The translations under genes and the position numbers were made by a program. From contig JASBNA010000012.1 in the NCBI GenBank assembly GCA_038087015.1, positions 248,001 through 312,000 of the forward strand: a DNA stretch of 64,000 nucleotides, read 5' to 3'. The stretch comes from Cerrena zonata (taxonomy: Eukaryota > Basidiomycota > Agaricomycetes > Polyporales > Cerrenaceae). Position 1 is the first letter of the stretch, and each line of letters starts with the position of its first letter. The notes under the pieces were generated by a model. That model had not been told where the DNA came from. It was given only the letters and a program-made list of their open reading frames with translations, and did not search any database. Shown piece after piece: positions 46,024-59,521 of this stretch.

Positions 46024-46838
46024 ATGGTGAGTCTATGCCCGTATTACACGTCAAAGGGACCTATGCTGCCAATGGATCATCCGTGCGGTTGAACAGAGCG
46101 ATTTGAAGAAGTTTAGCAGGATGGATGGGTTGGATGGGTATCGGATGACGGCGCGCTCAATTGGACTGGAGCTTGGGTCCCTTGTACGTTTCGTATGGGA
46201 TGTGTTTTGCTGACGATTCTCTGTTCTTTTGTAGACAAAAGGTTCGTATTCGATGGTGCTATGCTTGAAGGAACATTTGAAGGGCTAATGAGTTTGGAAC
46301 TTTGACGGTGCATAGGTACCACCTCGTTTGGGTACGTTTCAATTTACTTTTGCTTTGGGAGTCCTACATTCTGACTTGCCAACAGTAAGCGGCACACCAA
46401 GTCCCACACCCTCTGCCGGAGGTGTGGCAACCGAGCCTTCCACAAGCAGCACAAGGGTGCGTAGTTTAACAAGAAATCCAATACCGCTTTGCGCTCTAAC
46501 GAATGACCTGTTTACCTCTTGCTCTCGATCTCTGTGTCCTCAAAAAACTCAAACTCATTTCTGGCGACATTTTCAAAATATCTAGAGTGCGCGCAGTGCG
46601 GATACCCCCGTGCTAAGCTCCGGTCGTATGAGTGGGGTCAGAAGGCCAAGCGCCGAAAGACTACTGGTACTGGCAGGATGCGCTACCTCAAGGAGGTTTC
46701 TAGGCGGTTCAAGAACGGTTTCCGGTGCGTCTCCTCAAATTCCTTCCATTTGACCACCATACTCAGGTTTTCGTTGTTTTTAACAGGGAGAACACCACCG
46801 CCGTGAAGCGCACCAAGAAGACCACTTCTGAGGCATAA
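46024..46838 (+). CDS. rpl37: 60S ribosomal protein eL37
   Basis: Six exons: 46024-46026 (the ATG alone), 46235-46241 (7 nt), 46316-46331 (16 nt), 46386-46456, 46586-46724 and 46787-46838. They encode 95 residues beginning [19 protein letters not shown]. It has the eL37 zinc-binding cysteines (CRRC and CAQC), then [16 protein letters not shown] and [10 protein letters not shown]. The length matches the family (88-97). eL37 is a structural protein of the large ribosomal subunit that binds 25S/5.8S rRNA. Every junction is forced by the known protein sequence pattern and phase. The first intron (208 bp) directly follows the start codon, common for highly expressed fungal ribosomal protein genes. 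Confidence 0.95.
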
Positions 46839-48100
46839 ATGGATTCTTGACCTTTTTACCATCCCGATTATCTCTACTACTGCTGGTGGTCAAGCTTACA
46901 TTACACTTTTTGCATCATCCCCATGTATATGCCACAAGTTTTCTCCCCCTCACGTCATCTCGATCTGTATATTCAGGCCCGACGAGCACACAGAGCTGTC
47001 TCGATATCGCAAAATACATGAGCTATGCCATGCAATGATCCCTTTCATTTCTTAGCTGAACCGTCAACAATCCTGACAACCAGCAACAGCGGAACGCACG
47101 TGAAGGTTATGGGCTTACGGCGAGTTTGTGCGAAATCAATTGTGTCAACACAGGTAGCAATTTCAATTTCAGTGAGGTCTAACGTTTTGGGGATACGCTC
47201 AGTTTCATGAGGGAAAAGAACCCCGTTTCGGATAGTCGCCTTACGGCTCATTATTGGCAAAAACATAAACAATGTTACTCTTGGTACTCACTTATTTCGA
47301 ATCCGGACTCCTTACTTGATAATTTTTCAGACTTTGTCCACTGCCTCAAGAATTTCATGCTGCTAGACTAAATATTGTCTTGGAGACCACCGACACCGGA
47401 ATGATAGGTTACAAGCTATTAGACCGATAATCGTTGCCTGGAATAAGAAGTGGGTTCCATGCCACAGCACAACAGCGCCAAACAACCATGCTTGCTGTCA
47501 GACTTTGATGATAATGTAACTTTGGAATTTGAATCCTCGGTCGGTCAATCACCACTCGGTATGTTCTAGCATAAACTGAGGCATATGGTCTATGCTTACT
47601 TATGATCGGACTCTAAATGTAGATATAGTATGCAGACATCTTCTGTTTGTATGATCGTGGCAGACCTGGTTGCAATTATCTAGCTTTCATCAAGTTTCTC
47701 TAGGCAGCAACAAACTCTGTAGATAGTGAGTTCTTTCTACTAGATCCCTTCTGTACGACGGCAGTGCTGTCTGTTGCATACAGTCCGACATGCATGATGT
47801 TTTTAGAGCGGCCAGCGCGAATGTCCATTCCTAACTCAATGTTTCGCACCGCTAGTGTTTTGGCGCAGGTAATATCATCAGACACATGCCAACTGGATCC
47901 TGATAGAAATTCATACCTATCGCTGTTGACCTTGAATTTACATGATTTTCAGCGTCACGAATGTGATGTCGTATGTCAGCAATCATGGTCTAGGTCAATC
48001 TCGGACACTTAAATAGCTTCAAATACCATTCTCTCTGTCTTTCTCCTCCGACCTCTACACTTAACACAGACGAGCAAGTTATCCCCTCTTCACGGAAACC
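46839..48100. other. Intergenic between eL37 and the DUF6535 gene
   Basis: 1.26 kb. A weak two-exon minus-strand frame (47700-47986) is listed separately; a further minus frame at 47045-47272 has no motif. Otherwise nothing is recognised. Confidence 0.45.
47700..47986 (-). other. Possible two-exon small minus-strand frame
   Basis: Exons 47986-47917 and 47851-47700 join in phase through a 65-bp GT-AG intron to give about 73 residues with no recognisable motif (MIADIRHHIRDAENHV at the start). It could be a small gene or a chance frame; there is no supporting context. Confidence 0.2.
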
Positions 48101-50714
48101 ATGGATAGGTGGGCGATTGAAAGCGACAAAAAAATTATCAATTCCGAATATTTGTTTGCACTCCTTGGTTCCTCGGATACAGGCCAAGAAAATAAGGGGA
48201 AAGGAAGAGAAAGGGACAAGGATCATGTAGACAAAGGCGACCAGGATAAAAACCGGGAACATAAAGGATGGGTAGCGATGGACCAAGCTGTCAAAAGATT
48301 CGACGAAGACCTCATAAAGAAGTACACGGACGACATTGACACGCTCCTTGTTTTCGTCAGTTTCTTCTGACTCTACTTGTGGGGCTCTCGCTGACAATGA
48401 GCTCGAACAGGCCGGTTTATTCTCCGCGGTCGTCACTACACTGATAGTGGAATCGTACAAGAATTTGACCCCAGACCCGACCGATCAAGCGACAAAGCTC
48501 CTCAACCAGACTTTCATACTCCTGCAGACTCTGACTTTTGCTCTGAATGGTAGCACCGCCATCGCGAGCTCACAATCACAGCCGCCCATCGAGGTTTTCA
48601 GGGTGGACAAACCAGATATACGTATCAACGTATTATGGTTCAGTAGCCTTCTCCTTAGCCTTGTTACCGCTTCGATGGGTATCCTTGTCAAATCATGGCT
48701 CCGGGAATATCTGACAACCGACCATACGTCACCGAGAACCCGCCTTCGAATTCGTTTCTTCCGATTTGTAGGTTTGCGAAAATGGAGGGTTTTCGCGATT
48801 GTTGGGATATTCTCTGTTCTTATGCAAATCGCGCTTGGACTCTTCTTTCTTGGGCTGTGCTTCTTTACTGCCAACATCCACCATAGCATAGGAATAACCA
48901 GCCTTGTCATATCATCGTTATGGGCCACTGTCGTCGCAGTTTCCATTCTACTCCCGATCACGGCAAGCCACTGCCCATACAAACTCTCACTACCGGGACG
49001 TGGGTTAACTTGGATCCGAAAGCAAATATATGGTCCATTTATCGCACACCCTAGGAAATTGCCCTCGTCGAGACCTCCCCTTTTCCCAGGAACCGACTCC
49101 TCGTCATCCATGGCCCTCTCAAGCGAAACCCGATCTATTCCTCCGACGGAATGCTCGGTAACTTCGAAGATCTCGTGGAAACTTCGAGATCTATTAAAGG
49201 GGCTGCGCAGGAAACACCAATATCTCTTAGAGGCGTTGAAACTTCATAACCCCAATGAGTATATGCAACGTGATTACAGGTCGTTCGTGCGACGATTCGC
49301 AGAAGAGGAAGCATTGGCCGAGATTCACCATCTTGACCACCATATCATCATTGAAGTGGATGCGGTTCAGGCGGATGACCAGCTTCTTCCTTCGGTAATT
49401 GTACAGTCATTCAGGGAAACCAATGCCGCGAACGAGGCCGTCATTCCATTTGTTTTACGATGTCTCCAATCGCGGCAACTAATCACCTCCAATTATTGGA
49501 CAAATATCGAGGGACCGCTTGCCAGGGATACCACTCCACACATCTGGCTTCCAATAGCGACGCTGGTGGTGGATAAAATAATAGAGGAGATCCAGAAACA
49601 GCGGGATAATCGGTGGAAGGAAACTGTGGAATGGTATGAGTGGATGCTTCAAGGCATCAGGCTACTTATCTGCAATGCTGAAATGCTACCTTTGCCTGAC
49701 CAGTGGTCACGAATGTTGTCCCAATGCACACGGACAGAGTTCACAAACATGGTGACCTGCCTCAGTGATCTCTTGTCTAAAACCATCCCGCGAACGGATA
49801 CTTATGGACAGGCCGATTTCATCTTCAAATGGCGCGAATTCGAATGTAAATTCCAATACTCTTCAGAGCTTCACGAACAGCATATCATTCCTCTGTGGGC
49901 CGATCGTAACCTTCTATCGCTGGACGAGTCTATTCAGCGGCTAGAAATACTCTTAGGAGAGGTGTATGGTCTTGCCATTCCGTTACCAGAAAAGCTAGAG
50001 ATGCTACAACGTGCCGCTGCTCACAACACTCGACCGGACATGATTCCCGTTCAACTTCGCTTCACCATCTTAGAGCATTTCAGCAGCTGGGTCAATAAAG
50101 TAGCAAGAGGTGAAATTCAAAGCGAAGAGTTTAGGTTGAAGGAAGTTCTATCCATCGTTCGAGTGCTTCTTGATGGTGATCCGCCCAAGTCGGTCGCTAT
50201 GAATATCGTATCTCAAAAATGGATGCTACACCCGGAAATAGTCGCAGAGGTTCTTAAAGACAGATTTGTATCCCGTTGGAACTACGAAACCACTTCGGAA
50301 TTCTTTACCAAGACATACGGTGGCGCAAGCGAGGATGGTGAGTCCCTACTGTATTTGTACTATGCGTTCACATCTCAATGTATCACAGAACGCGAAACCA
50401 TGCGCAAACTCATCCTATGTTCGCTCCAGGTCACTGTAGGCACCGCCATCCAACAGTACATCTTGAATCCTTCCTTGGAACCTTTGGATGTAGTCGATGT
50501 TGCTCCCTGGTTTTCCGACACAGCAGTGAAGTGCCTGAATCGGATGATCAACATTTTCCTTCGAGAAAGACCACGCATCGCCAGTAATAAACTTCGTCAA
50601 CATCTTCAAGACGTTTTCTCGGACGATTTACTGCACGCTCTCGTTGGCGTCATCAAAGCATCTGGGAAGGAGGGAGAGATACGGAACCATAGGATTAAGA
50701 CCTTACTACGGTAA
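48101..50714 (+). CDS. DUF6535-type membrane protein
   Basis: Exon 1 (48101-48355), a 55-bp intron, then exon 2 (48411-50714): 852 residues. A charged N-terminus leads to KKYTDDIDTLLVF joined to AGLFSAVVTTLIVESYKNL, the hallmark of the basidiomycete DUF6535 domain. This is followed by VLWFSSLLLSLVTASMGILVKSWLREY and further spans near VFAIVGIFSVLMQIALGLFF and ITSLVISSLWATVVAVSILL, about four membrane segments in the first 260 residues. The remaining ~590 residues are soluble, helix-rich and lack a motif I can name. DUF6535 proteins are numerous in mushroom-forming fungi and functionally uncharacterised. The start is the first ATG, 255 nt before the exon junction, in phase. Confidence 0.8.
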
Positions 50715-52284
50715 CCGTGAACTGCAAGTATATAGGAAATGGTACATATATTATAAAGACTCGTGATAAATAAACGATACTTATCTTCAGTAGTAACTCG
50801 TTCTACTGCAGTATTGATATGGTGCCTGGCCATTTGGGATCTTTGGCGAAGATTGCCTAGCAGGGCTCGCGTGAAGATTAACTACTATGTAACGCATGTT
50901 CGTGTCGTTTACCATATATTAGCAACGGACGTCGGTTCTTTCTTCCTTTCCTTTTACGGCATCACACCTCGAGGTTTGCCCAGACCCGATTCTTTGCGTT
51001 AAAACTTCGCCTTTAACCTTCAAAGCTTCAATATCTGGAAGAAAACATTCTATCTTTAAGGGATCTTTCGTTATTCTCAAATGGTGAATATACGTAACTC
51101 CAATAACTAAGTCTCACATTGGAGTGGGCTTCGCTAGCCAAGAGGCTGCTCACTAACCCAGAATCCCAGATAGCTGGTTCTTTCGTAGTTTCCCTCGCTT
51201 TCCTCGTTGCATGCGTGGGACGTTGATCTTCGTCCAATCCCACTCCGCATGTCAAGACGATAATCACGCTCTATTTTGATCTTGGCGCGGATCTGTCAGG
51301 GTAAGATGTGAGTACCCTCGTCGTTCTTGTCTTATCAACAGTTTGCACACTCACATGCTTCCAGCTCCAGATAATGGTTTATAGCCATCCTACGTTCCAT
51401 TGCACCGATATTGTGCAAGCATATTCCATCAACTGAGAATTGGAATTTAGAAAGCCGCATCACCGTTATTCCAGATTCTCCTGATGGCACGTTGTCGTCA
51501 TAGGTCAACATTCAGCTGTATAATCAAGTCACGGGCGAAGACAGGCGGAAACATAATCATCTATTCAGTTGATAGAGGACCACTAATCATTGACTTGTGG
51601 TGCCTATCGGTAATTTAACGGTCTTCTACGCTGTGAGCCCAAGCAAGGAAGTTTAATGGAACCCTATGGAGCCTCGCCCAAAAACATTCAGATTCATGCA
51701 GATCCCGATCTTCGCCTAGTTTCATGCCCACGACGAACGGTATTAATGCGGACTGTGTGATTTTCGATAGATACAGTGTGAAGACGTCTCTGACACAATA
51801 TCGCGCACCGGTGATGGCACATGCATCTGCAATCGTAAGTGCCCGACCCATATGTTCGAAACTCTATCAACATTTTCTATCAATGAAATGTGCAATTTGA
51901 CAGATGGTGTAACATTTCTTGATTACTGCTAGGGTTAGGATGTGTTGCTTGCGAAACGTCTATATTTGGTAATTAGGCACGAACGTATTTTTGTCAAGTT
52001 GTGTAAAGATTGTCGGAGTGTTGGCCCAGTGTCACTTTCACTCGAGCATTCGGTTCACATCTATCGTCCAAAGTTAGCAAACAGAGTGGGATGAATTGCA
52101 GGAATAGAGGAGTTGAAAAAGCTTCCATGGCATTTGCTCCCCACAGAACTTCGAGCGCTGACGTAAAATCCATATGTTGGGGAACCCCATACGTCGCGAA
52201 TTTCTGACAACGTTGGTGCGGGAGTCCAATATATAGTGGACCCTCGCTAACACCCTATTCTTCTTGTCCTTCTTTCCCTTCGCC
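50715..52284. other. Intergenic upstream of the acetyl-CoA carboxylase gene
   Basis: 1.57 kb without a convincing gene; a 78-codon minus frame at 51615-51851 has no motif. The last few hundred bases should hold the promoter of the carboxylase gene; a TATA-like atatatagtg lies near 52230, about 55 bp before the ATG. Confidence 0.45.
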
Positions 52285-55200
52285 ATGGCTAGTTACGATC
52301 ATTCAAAAGTCGCCCATTTTATCGGTCAGTACCCGACATTCATTCATCCGACGCGTTTGATGGCTTATGCATCGCAGGCGGAAACTCACTCGACAAAGCT
52401 CCCTCGGGACCTGTCGCAGACTTCGTAAAGAGCCACGGAGGTCATACGGTGATCACAAAGGTATGTGCTTGCAATACACCATCGAGCTAATGATCTTATC
52501 GACTGTGCTTTGATAGGTTCTCATCGCAAACAACGGTCAGCTTGGTCGATCAATCAATGCCATTATCGTACTAATAGGATGAACAGGTATCGCTGCCGTC
52601 AAGGAAATCCGTTCTATTCGACAATGGAGTTACGAAACCTTTGGCACTGAGCGTGCTGTAGAATTCACCGTCATGGCGACTCCTGAAGACTTGAAGATCA
52701 ATGCGGAATACATCCGTATGGCTGATCGTTATGTCGAAGTCCCCGGAGGGACGAACAACAACAACTACGCCAATGTCGACTTGATTGTTGATATTGCAGA
52801 GCGTGCTGGAGTCCACGCTGTTTGGGCGGGTTGGGGTCATGCCTCGGAGAACCCCCGACTCCCCGAGACTCTCGCAGCAAATAAGATTGTGTTTATCGGA
52901 CCACCCGGTAGCGCTATGCGGAGTTTGGGGGACAAGATCTCGAGTACTATTGTCGCCCAGCATGCAGAAGTCCCTACTATGCCGTGGTCGGGTACTGGTA
53001 TAACCGACACCACGTTGTCCGAGCAAGGTTTCGTGACTGTTGCGGATGATGTCTATCGCAAAGCGTGTGTGACAACTGTGGAAGAGGGTCTGGAGAAAGC
53101 TGAGCACATCGGATTCCCTGTGATGATCAAAGCGAGTGAAGGTGGAGGAGGAAAGGGTATTCGAAAGGTCGATAGCCCTGAAGGTTTCAAGAACGCATAC
53201 CATGCCGTAGCTGGAGAAATCCCGGGTAAGCATTTTTATTTGTATTGCGGTCACATATATTAATTTGACATAATTACTGTCAGGTTCTCCTATTTTTATC
53301 ATGAAGCTCGCCGGTCAAGCAAGGCATTTGGAAGTCCAGTTGCTTGCCGACCAATATGGCAATGCTATTTCCCTCTTTGGACGTGATTGTTCAGTTCAAC
53401 GTCGACACCAGAAGATTATCGAAGAAGCTCCTGTAACTATTGCGAAGCAGGAAACCTTTGAAGATATGGAGCGTGCCGCTGTTCGTCTTGCCAAACTGGT
53501 AGGATACGTCAGTGCTGGTACCGTGGAATGTGAGTGATTTGTTACGCATTCATTTCATTGGTGTCTGACTACTTCTCGGATTTCAGACCTTTACAGCCAT
53601 GCCGAGGACGTATTCCATTTCCTTGAGCTTAACCCTCGTCTTCAGGTAGAGCATCCTACGACCGAAATGGTCTCTGGTGTTAACCTTCCCGCTGCCCAAC
53701 TTCAAGTTGCCATGGGTATTCCCCTTCATCGTATCCGACACATTCGTCAACTCTATGGCGTTGCGCCTAATGGTACCTCTGAAATCGACTTTGACATGGT
53801 CAACCCCGAAGTTTCGCAGCTTCAACGCAAACCCCGTCCTAAGGGACATGTCGTTGCTGTCCGTATTACAGCCGAAAATCCTGATGCTGGTTTCAAACCT
53901 TCGTCCGGTTCGTTACAAGAACTCAACTTCCGTTCAAGCACGAACGTCTGGGGTTACTTCTCAGTCAACAGCGCTGGTGGTCTTCACGAGTATGCTGATT
54001 CTCAATTCGGTCACATTTTCGCGTACGGCGAGGATCGTAGCGAAAGTCGAAAGAACATGGTTGTCGCGTTGAAGGAATTGTCTATCCGTGGTGATTTCCG
54101 AACGACTGTCGAATACCTTATCAAGCTTCTCGAGTTGCAAGCCTTCGAGGAGAACACGATCACTACCGGCTGGCTCGACTCCCTTATCAGTGGCAAACTC
54201 ACCGCCGAGAGGCCCGATGCAACTCTCGCTGTTATCTGTGGTGCTGTCACCAAGGCCCACCTTGCGTCTGAATTATGCTGGTCTGAGTACAAGCGGATTC
54301 TCGATAAAGGTCAAGCTCCTTCCAAGGATGTTCTCAAGACTGTTTTCGGAATCGACTTTATCTACGATAACACCCGCTACTCATTCACCGTTACTCGTTC
54401 ATCCTGGACACTTTGGACTCTCTATTTGAATGGTGGTAGGACCTTAGTAGGCGCTCGTCCCCTTGCTGATGGTGGTCTGCTTGTTACGCTCGATGGAAAG
54501 AGTCACTCCGTTTACTGGAGAGAGGAGGTCGGCGCTTTGCGTGTTATGATTGATTCAAAGACTTGCTTGATCGAGCAGGAGAACGACCCGACCCAGTTGA
54601 GGAGTCCCAGTCCCGGAAAACTCGTTCGTTTCCTCGTGGACAGTGGTGACCATGTCAGCGCTGGTGAACAGTACGCTGAGATTGAGGTATGATTTATTAT
54701 CTTATTTGATAGAGGTAAATCTCACGCATTCGTTCTGTAGGTCATGAAGATGTATATGCCTCTCGTTGCCTCTGAAGATGGTATTGTTCAATTTGTCAAG
54801 CAGCCTGGTATCAGCTTGGAGCCCGGAGACATCCTTGGTATCCTCACTCTCGATGATCCTGCTCGGGTCAAGCACGCCAAACCATTCGAAGGTCTTCTCC
54901 CTGGATTGGGCCACCCTAATGTCTCGGGTAACAAACCTCATCAACGTCTTGCCTATGCTCTCGGTGTTCTCAACGATATCCTCGATGGTTTCGATAACCA
55001 GGCCATCATGACCTCGACTCTTAAAGAGCTCTTCTCCGTCTTGCACGAACCCGAGCTTCCGTTCTCCTTGGCCACCGCTGTTCTCTCTACTCTTTCCGGT
55101 CGTATGCCTGCGAAGTTGGAGGAGGGTGTCCGTGCTACCATTGAAAATGCGAAAACCAAGGGAGCTAACGCTGAGTTCCCTGCTCTGCGAATCAAGAAGC

Positions 55201-58200
55201 TACTCGAACATTTCATGGAAGACAACGTACGGCCCCAAGATAGGACTATGTTCCGCACTCAGCTCTCCACTCTGTTCGATGTCGTCGAGCAATATCAGGG
55301 CGGTTTGAAGGGTCATGAGGTTGACACTATTGTTACCCTTCTTTCTCGCTATGAGGAGACCGAGAAGTTGTTTGGTGGTAGCATCGAAGCCCGCGTGTTG
55401 TCTCTTCGTGAACAGCACAAGGACAACTTGGACCAGGTCGTTGGTCTCGTTCTCAGTCACATCATGGCTCCCCGCAAGAGCAAACTCGTCATCGCTATTT
55501 TGGACCACGTCAAGAACAGCGGTCTCACAGTCTCTAACCCAGAGAGCCGTGTCTACCAAGTTATGCAAGCATTGGCCAACTTGGAATCCAGGTAATACCT
55601 ATCATTTTCGTCAGTCATTCTGATACTAAAAGAAAGTTGTATTCGTAGATCCTCCACTCAAGTCTCCTTGAAGGCTCGTGAAGTTCTCATCGCTTGCCAG
55701 TTGCCCTCGTACGAGGAACGTAAGATACAGATGGAGAACATCTTGAAGGCTTCCGTCAGCAATAACTTCTACGGTGAACAAGGATCCGGTTTCACTGCTC
55801 CCTCAGTTGAGGTTTTGCGCGAGTTGATCGACTCGAGATACACAGTCTACGATGTATTGCCTACCTTCTTCAACTTCTCTGAACCTACTCTGATCTATGG
55901 TGAGTACCATCTATGTGATCGCTAGTCCATCTATTAATTCGAATTCACAGCTGCGCTTGATGTGTACATCCGTCGTGCATACAAGGCCTACTCTCTTCTC
56001 TCCGTCGACTTTGAGGAGGGAGATGGTCTCGATGATGGAGACGCTCCTAATGTTCTTACATGGAGGTTCAACTTGGGCAAATCCCGCTCCCCTCCATCCA
56101 CTCCTCACTTGGGAGAACCACCTCGCCGTAGCGCGTCTGTTAGTGACTTGTCCTACGTGATCGACCGTCACCAGAAGCAGCCTCTGCGACACGGTGCCAT
56201 TGCATCCTTCCCCAACTTTGAGACACTTTCTCGTGGCTTCGACAAGGTTGCTGGTATACTTCCTGTCTTCGATGTTGCTGAGTATCATCAACGGTACGGT
56301 GGTAACAATGAGCCTCCCAACGTCCTGAACATGGCGCTACGTATCTTTAACGAGGAGGACGACTGCACAGATGATGTTTGGTACACAAAGATCCTCGAAC
56401 TCGCTAACAGCCGAAAAGAGATCCTCGAGAAACGAGGTGTTCGTCGTGTCTCCATTTTGCTCTGCCGCCCTGGTCTTTACCCTCAGTACTTCACCCTTCG
56501 TAATATGAACGGTTCATGGGACGAAGAGAAATCCATTCGACACATCGAACCCGCTCTTGCCTTCCAGCTTGAGTTAGGCCGTCTCTCTAACTACAACCTC
56601 ACCCCTTGCTTCACCGACAATCACCAGCTTCACATTTACCACGCTGTTGCTCGCGAGAATCAACTCGACAGTCGGTTCTTCATTCGAGCTCTCGTTCGTC
56701 CCGGTCGTCTTCGCGGTAGCATGAACACCGCTCAGTACCTCATCTCTGAGACAGATCGTCTCGTCACCAGCATTCTCGACGCACTCGAGGTTGTCAGTGC
56801 TAAGCATCGTAATGCCGACTGCAACAACATCTTCATGAACTTCATTTACAACCTCCCTGTCACGTATGAGGATGTTCTTGCTGCCATTTCTGGTTTCATC
56901 GAGCGACACGGCAAACGTCTCTGGCGACTCCATGTCACTGGTTCCGAGATTCGTGTCGTCTTGGAGGATCGTGAAGGCAACGTTACCCCTATTCGTTGCG
57001 TCATTGAGAACGTCTCCGGCTTCATTGTCAATTTCCACGGTTACCAGGAGATCAGCACCGACAAGGGAAGCTGCATTCTGAAGTCCATCGGCGACAAGGG
57101 TCCCCTTCACCTGCAGCCTGTTCACTACAGGTACCCAACGAAAGAGTCATTGCAGCCTAAACGTTACCAAGCTCATCTCATCGGTACAACTTACGCTTAC
57201 GACTTCCCCGAGCTCTTCTCGAAAGCTTTGTCCAACGTCTGGAGCAAAGCTCGTGCCACTTCCCCGTCCCTTGTCTTGCCCAAGAAGATCTTGGAGGCGA
57301 AAGAACTCGTTCTCGATGAACGTGATCAACTGCAGGAGGTTGATAGGGCACCAGGTAACAACAACTGTGGTATGGTCGGATGGGTCTTCACCCTCAGAAC
57401 CCCTGAGTATCCTCAAGGTCGTCGTGTCGTCATCATTGCCAACGACATCACCTTCAAGATTGGCTCATTCGGTCCTGCGGAAGATCAATTCTTCTATCTT
57501 GCCTCTCAATATGCTCGTGAACATGGTCTTCCCCGTATTTACTTGTCAGCAAACTCCGGTGCTCGCATTGGCCTCGCCGAGGAACTCTTACCCCTCTTCT
57601 CGTGTGCATGGAACGATGTCGACCACCCGGAGAAGGGTGTCAACTACCTCTATTTGACGCATGAGAACTTCCTCAAGTTGCAAGAGAAGGCTGCCAGTGC
57701 TGTACGCACTATCGAGATCGAGGATAATGGTGAACGTCGTCACAAGATTACCGATATCATTGGTACCCAAGACGGACTTGGTGTCGAATGTCTCAAAGGA
57801 TCTGGTTTGATCGCTGGCGAGACTTCTCGTGCTTACGATGATATCTTCACCATCACTCTCGTTACTGCGCGATCTGTAGGTATTGGTGCCTACCTTGTCC
57901 GTCTGGGCCAACGAGCGGTTCAGGTCGAAGGACAGCCCATCATTCTCACCGGTGCTCCCGCCCTCAACAAAGTCCTTGGACGTGAAGTCTACACTTCCAA
58001 TCTTCAACTCGGTGGTACACAAATCATGCACAAGAACGGTGTTTCGCATCTCACCGCGAGCAGCGATCTTGAGGGAGCTACCCACATCATTGAGTGGCTC
58101 TCGTACGTTCCCGAGTCGAAGGGTCAAAGTCTGCCTATCCTCGAAACCTCGGATTCATGGGATCGTGACATTGGTTACACACCTCCCAAGGGACCATATG

Positions 58201-59521
58201 ACCCCAGGTGGTTCATCGAGGGTAAGACCGACGAAACGAACTCTGAATGGTTGCCCGGCTTCTTCGACAAAGGCTCCTTCCAGGAGACTCTCAGTGGTTG
58301 GGCTCAAACTGTTGTCGTAGGACGTGCTCGACTCGGCGGCATCCCTACAGGTGTCATTGCTGTTGAGACCCGTACCATCGAACGTGTTGTCCCTGCTGAT
58401 CCTGCTAATGCAACTTCGTTCGAGCAACGTATCATGGAGGCCGGTCAAGTCTGGTACCCCAACTCAGCCTACAAGACGGCTCAAGCCATCTTCGACTTCA
58501 ACCGTGAAGGTCTTCCTCTCATCATCTTCGCGAACTGGCGTGGTTTCTCTGGTGGTCAGCAAGATATGTACGACGAGATTCTCAAGCAGGGTTCCAAGAT
58601 CGTCGACGGACTTTCGAGCTACAAGCAGCCTGTCTTCGTCTACATCGTTCCCAACGGAGAGCTTCGTGGTGGAGCATGGGTCGTTTTAGATCCTTCTATC
58701 AACTCCCGACAAATGGAGATGTTCGCTGATGTCGAAGCCCGCGCCGGTGTTCTCGAGCCTGAGGGTATCGTTGAAATCAAGATGCGTCGCGACAAGATCT
58801 TGCGTCTTATGGAACGTCTTGACGCTCAATACGGCTCTTTGAAGAAGGCCAGCACCGACGCAACAGCATCTGCTGAAGACCGAGCTACCGCTGCTGAGGC
58901 TCTTGACAAGCGTGAACAATTCTTGATGCCCACCTACAAGCAGATTGCTTTGCTTTATGCTGATCTTCACGAGTAAGTTTTTAATTCATATTTTCCATAT
59001 GCCGCATCTAATCGTAAATCTCTTAGTCGTACTGGCCGCATGGAAGCAAAGGATTGCGCCAAGCCCATGGTCTGGAAGGATGCTCGTCGTCGATTCTACT
59101 GGTCCCTTCGTGCAAAGGTCGCCAAGTCAGCTGCATTGGACCAATTGGCTGAAGCCAGCCCTGACTCTACCGTCGAGTACCGAGACCACCTTCTCGAGTC
59201 CTTATCTTCCGTCGATCTTTCTACGGATCGTCGTGTTGCCGCTGAGACATACGAAGCACTCGATCTTCGACCTACCGTGGCTCAGCTCAAAGCAGACCAC
59301 CTCATGCGCAGCATGCTCGCTCTTTCACATGAAGACAGAAAAGCAACCGTTAACGGTCTCGTTCGTCTTGTTGACAACCTCTCTGATGATGAAAGGGCAG
59401 CGTTGCTTAACGCATTACAAAACTCAAACCGTTCGCCAGGTTAGTGTTATTTTTTCCATATTCAATCTACCTTTTTAACGCTGAATTGATAGGACCTCCT
59501 TCTTACACTCACGCCTCATAG
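52285..59521 (+). CDS. ACC1: Acetyl-CoA carboxylase (multifunctional, cytosolic)
   Basis: Eleven exons: 52285-52324, 52378-52460, 52517-52535, 52587-53225, 53284-53529, 53587-54686, 54741-55591, 55649-55899, 55951-58972, 59027-59439, 59493-59521. They encode 2,230 residues, the usual fungal length (yeast Acc1 is 2,233). Order of domains: biotin carboxylase with [17 protein letters not shown], the ATP-grasp loop [10 protein letters not shown] and [13 protein letters not shown]; the biotin carrier site EVMKM (Lys712), split by the exon 6/7 junction; a central region; then carboxyltransferase with [37 protein letters not shown] and [14 protein letters not shown]. It makes malonyl-CoA, the committed step of fatty acid synthesis. 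All junctions are in phase. Opi1-type regulators control lipid genes in yeast, so the regulator at 29-33 kb may be relevant, but no linkage is implied. Confidence 0.97.

Noticed and set aside
47280..47340. tttcgaatcc string resembling a tRNA T-loop
   Set aside because: No matching acceptor stem, D-arm or anticodon arm could be drawn around it; no tRNA found in the window.
48485..49111. 208-codon minus-strand frame inside the DUF6535 gene
   Set aside because: Shadow of the coding exon; basic, motif-free and without splice or start context.
51615..51851. Frame with ADACAITGARY, reminiscent of a patatin-type motif
   Set aside because: Too short, no GXSXG nucleophile motif nearby, and the residues around it do not fit.
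52571..53302. Long antisense frames across the carboxylase gene (also 54.7-58.9 kb)
   Set aside because: They are mirror frames of the strongly coding ACC1 exons and carry no motif.
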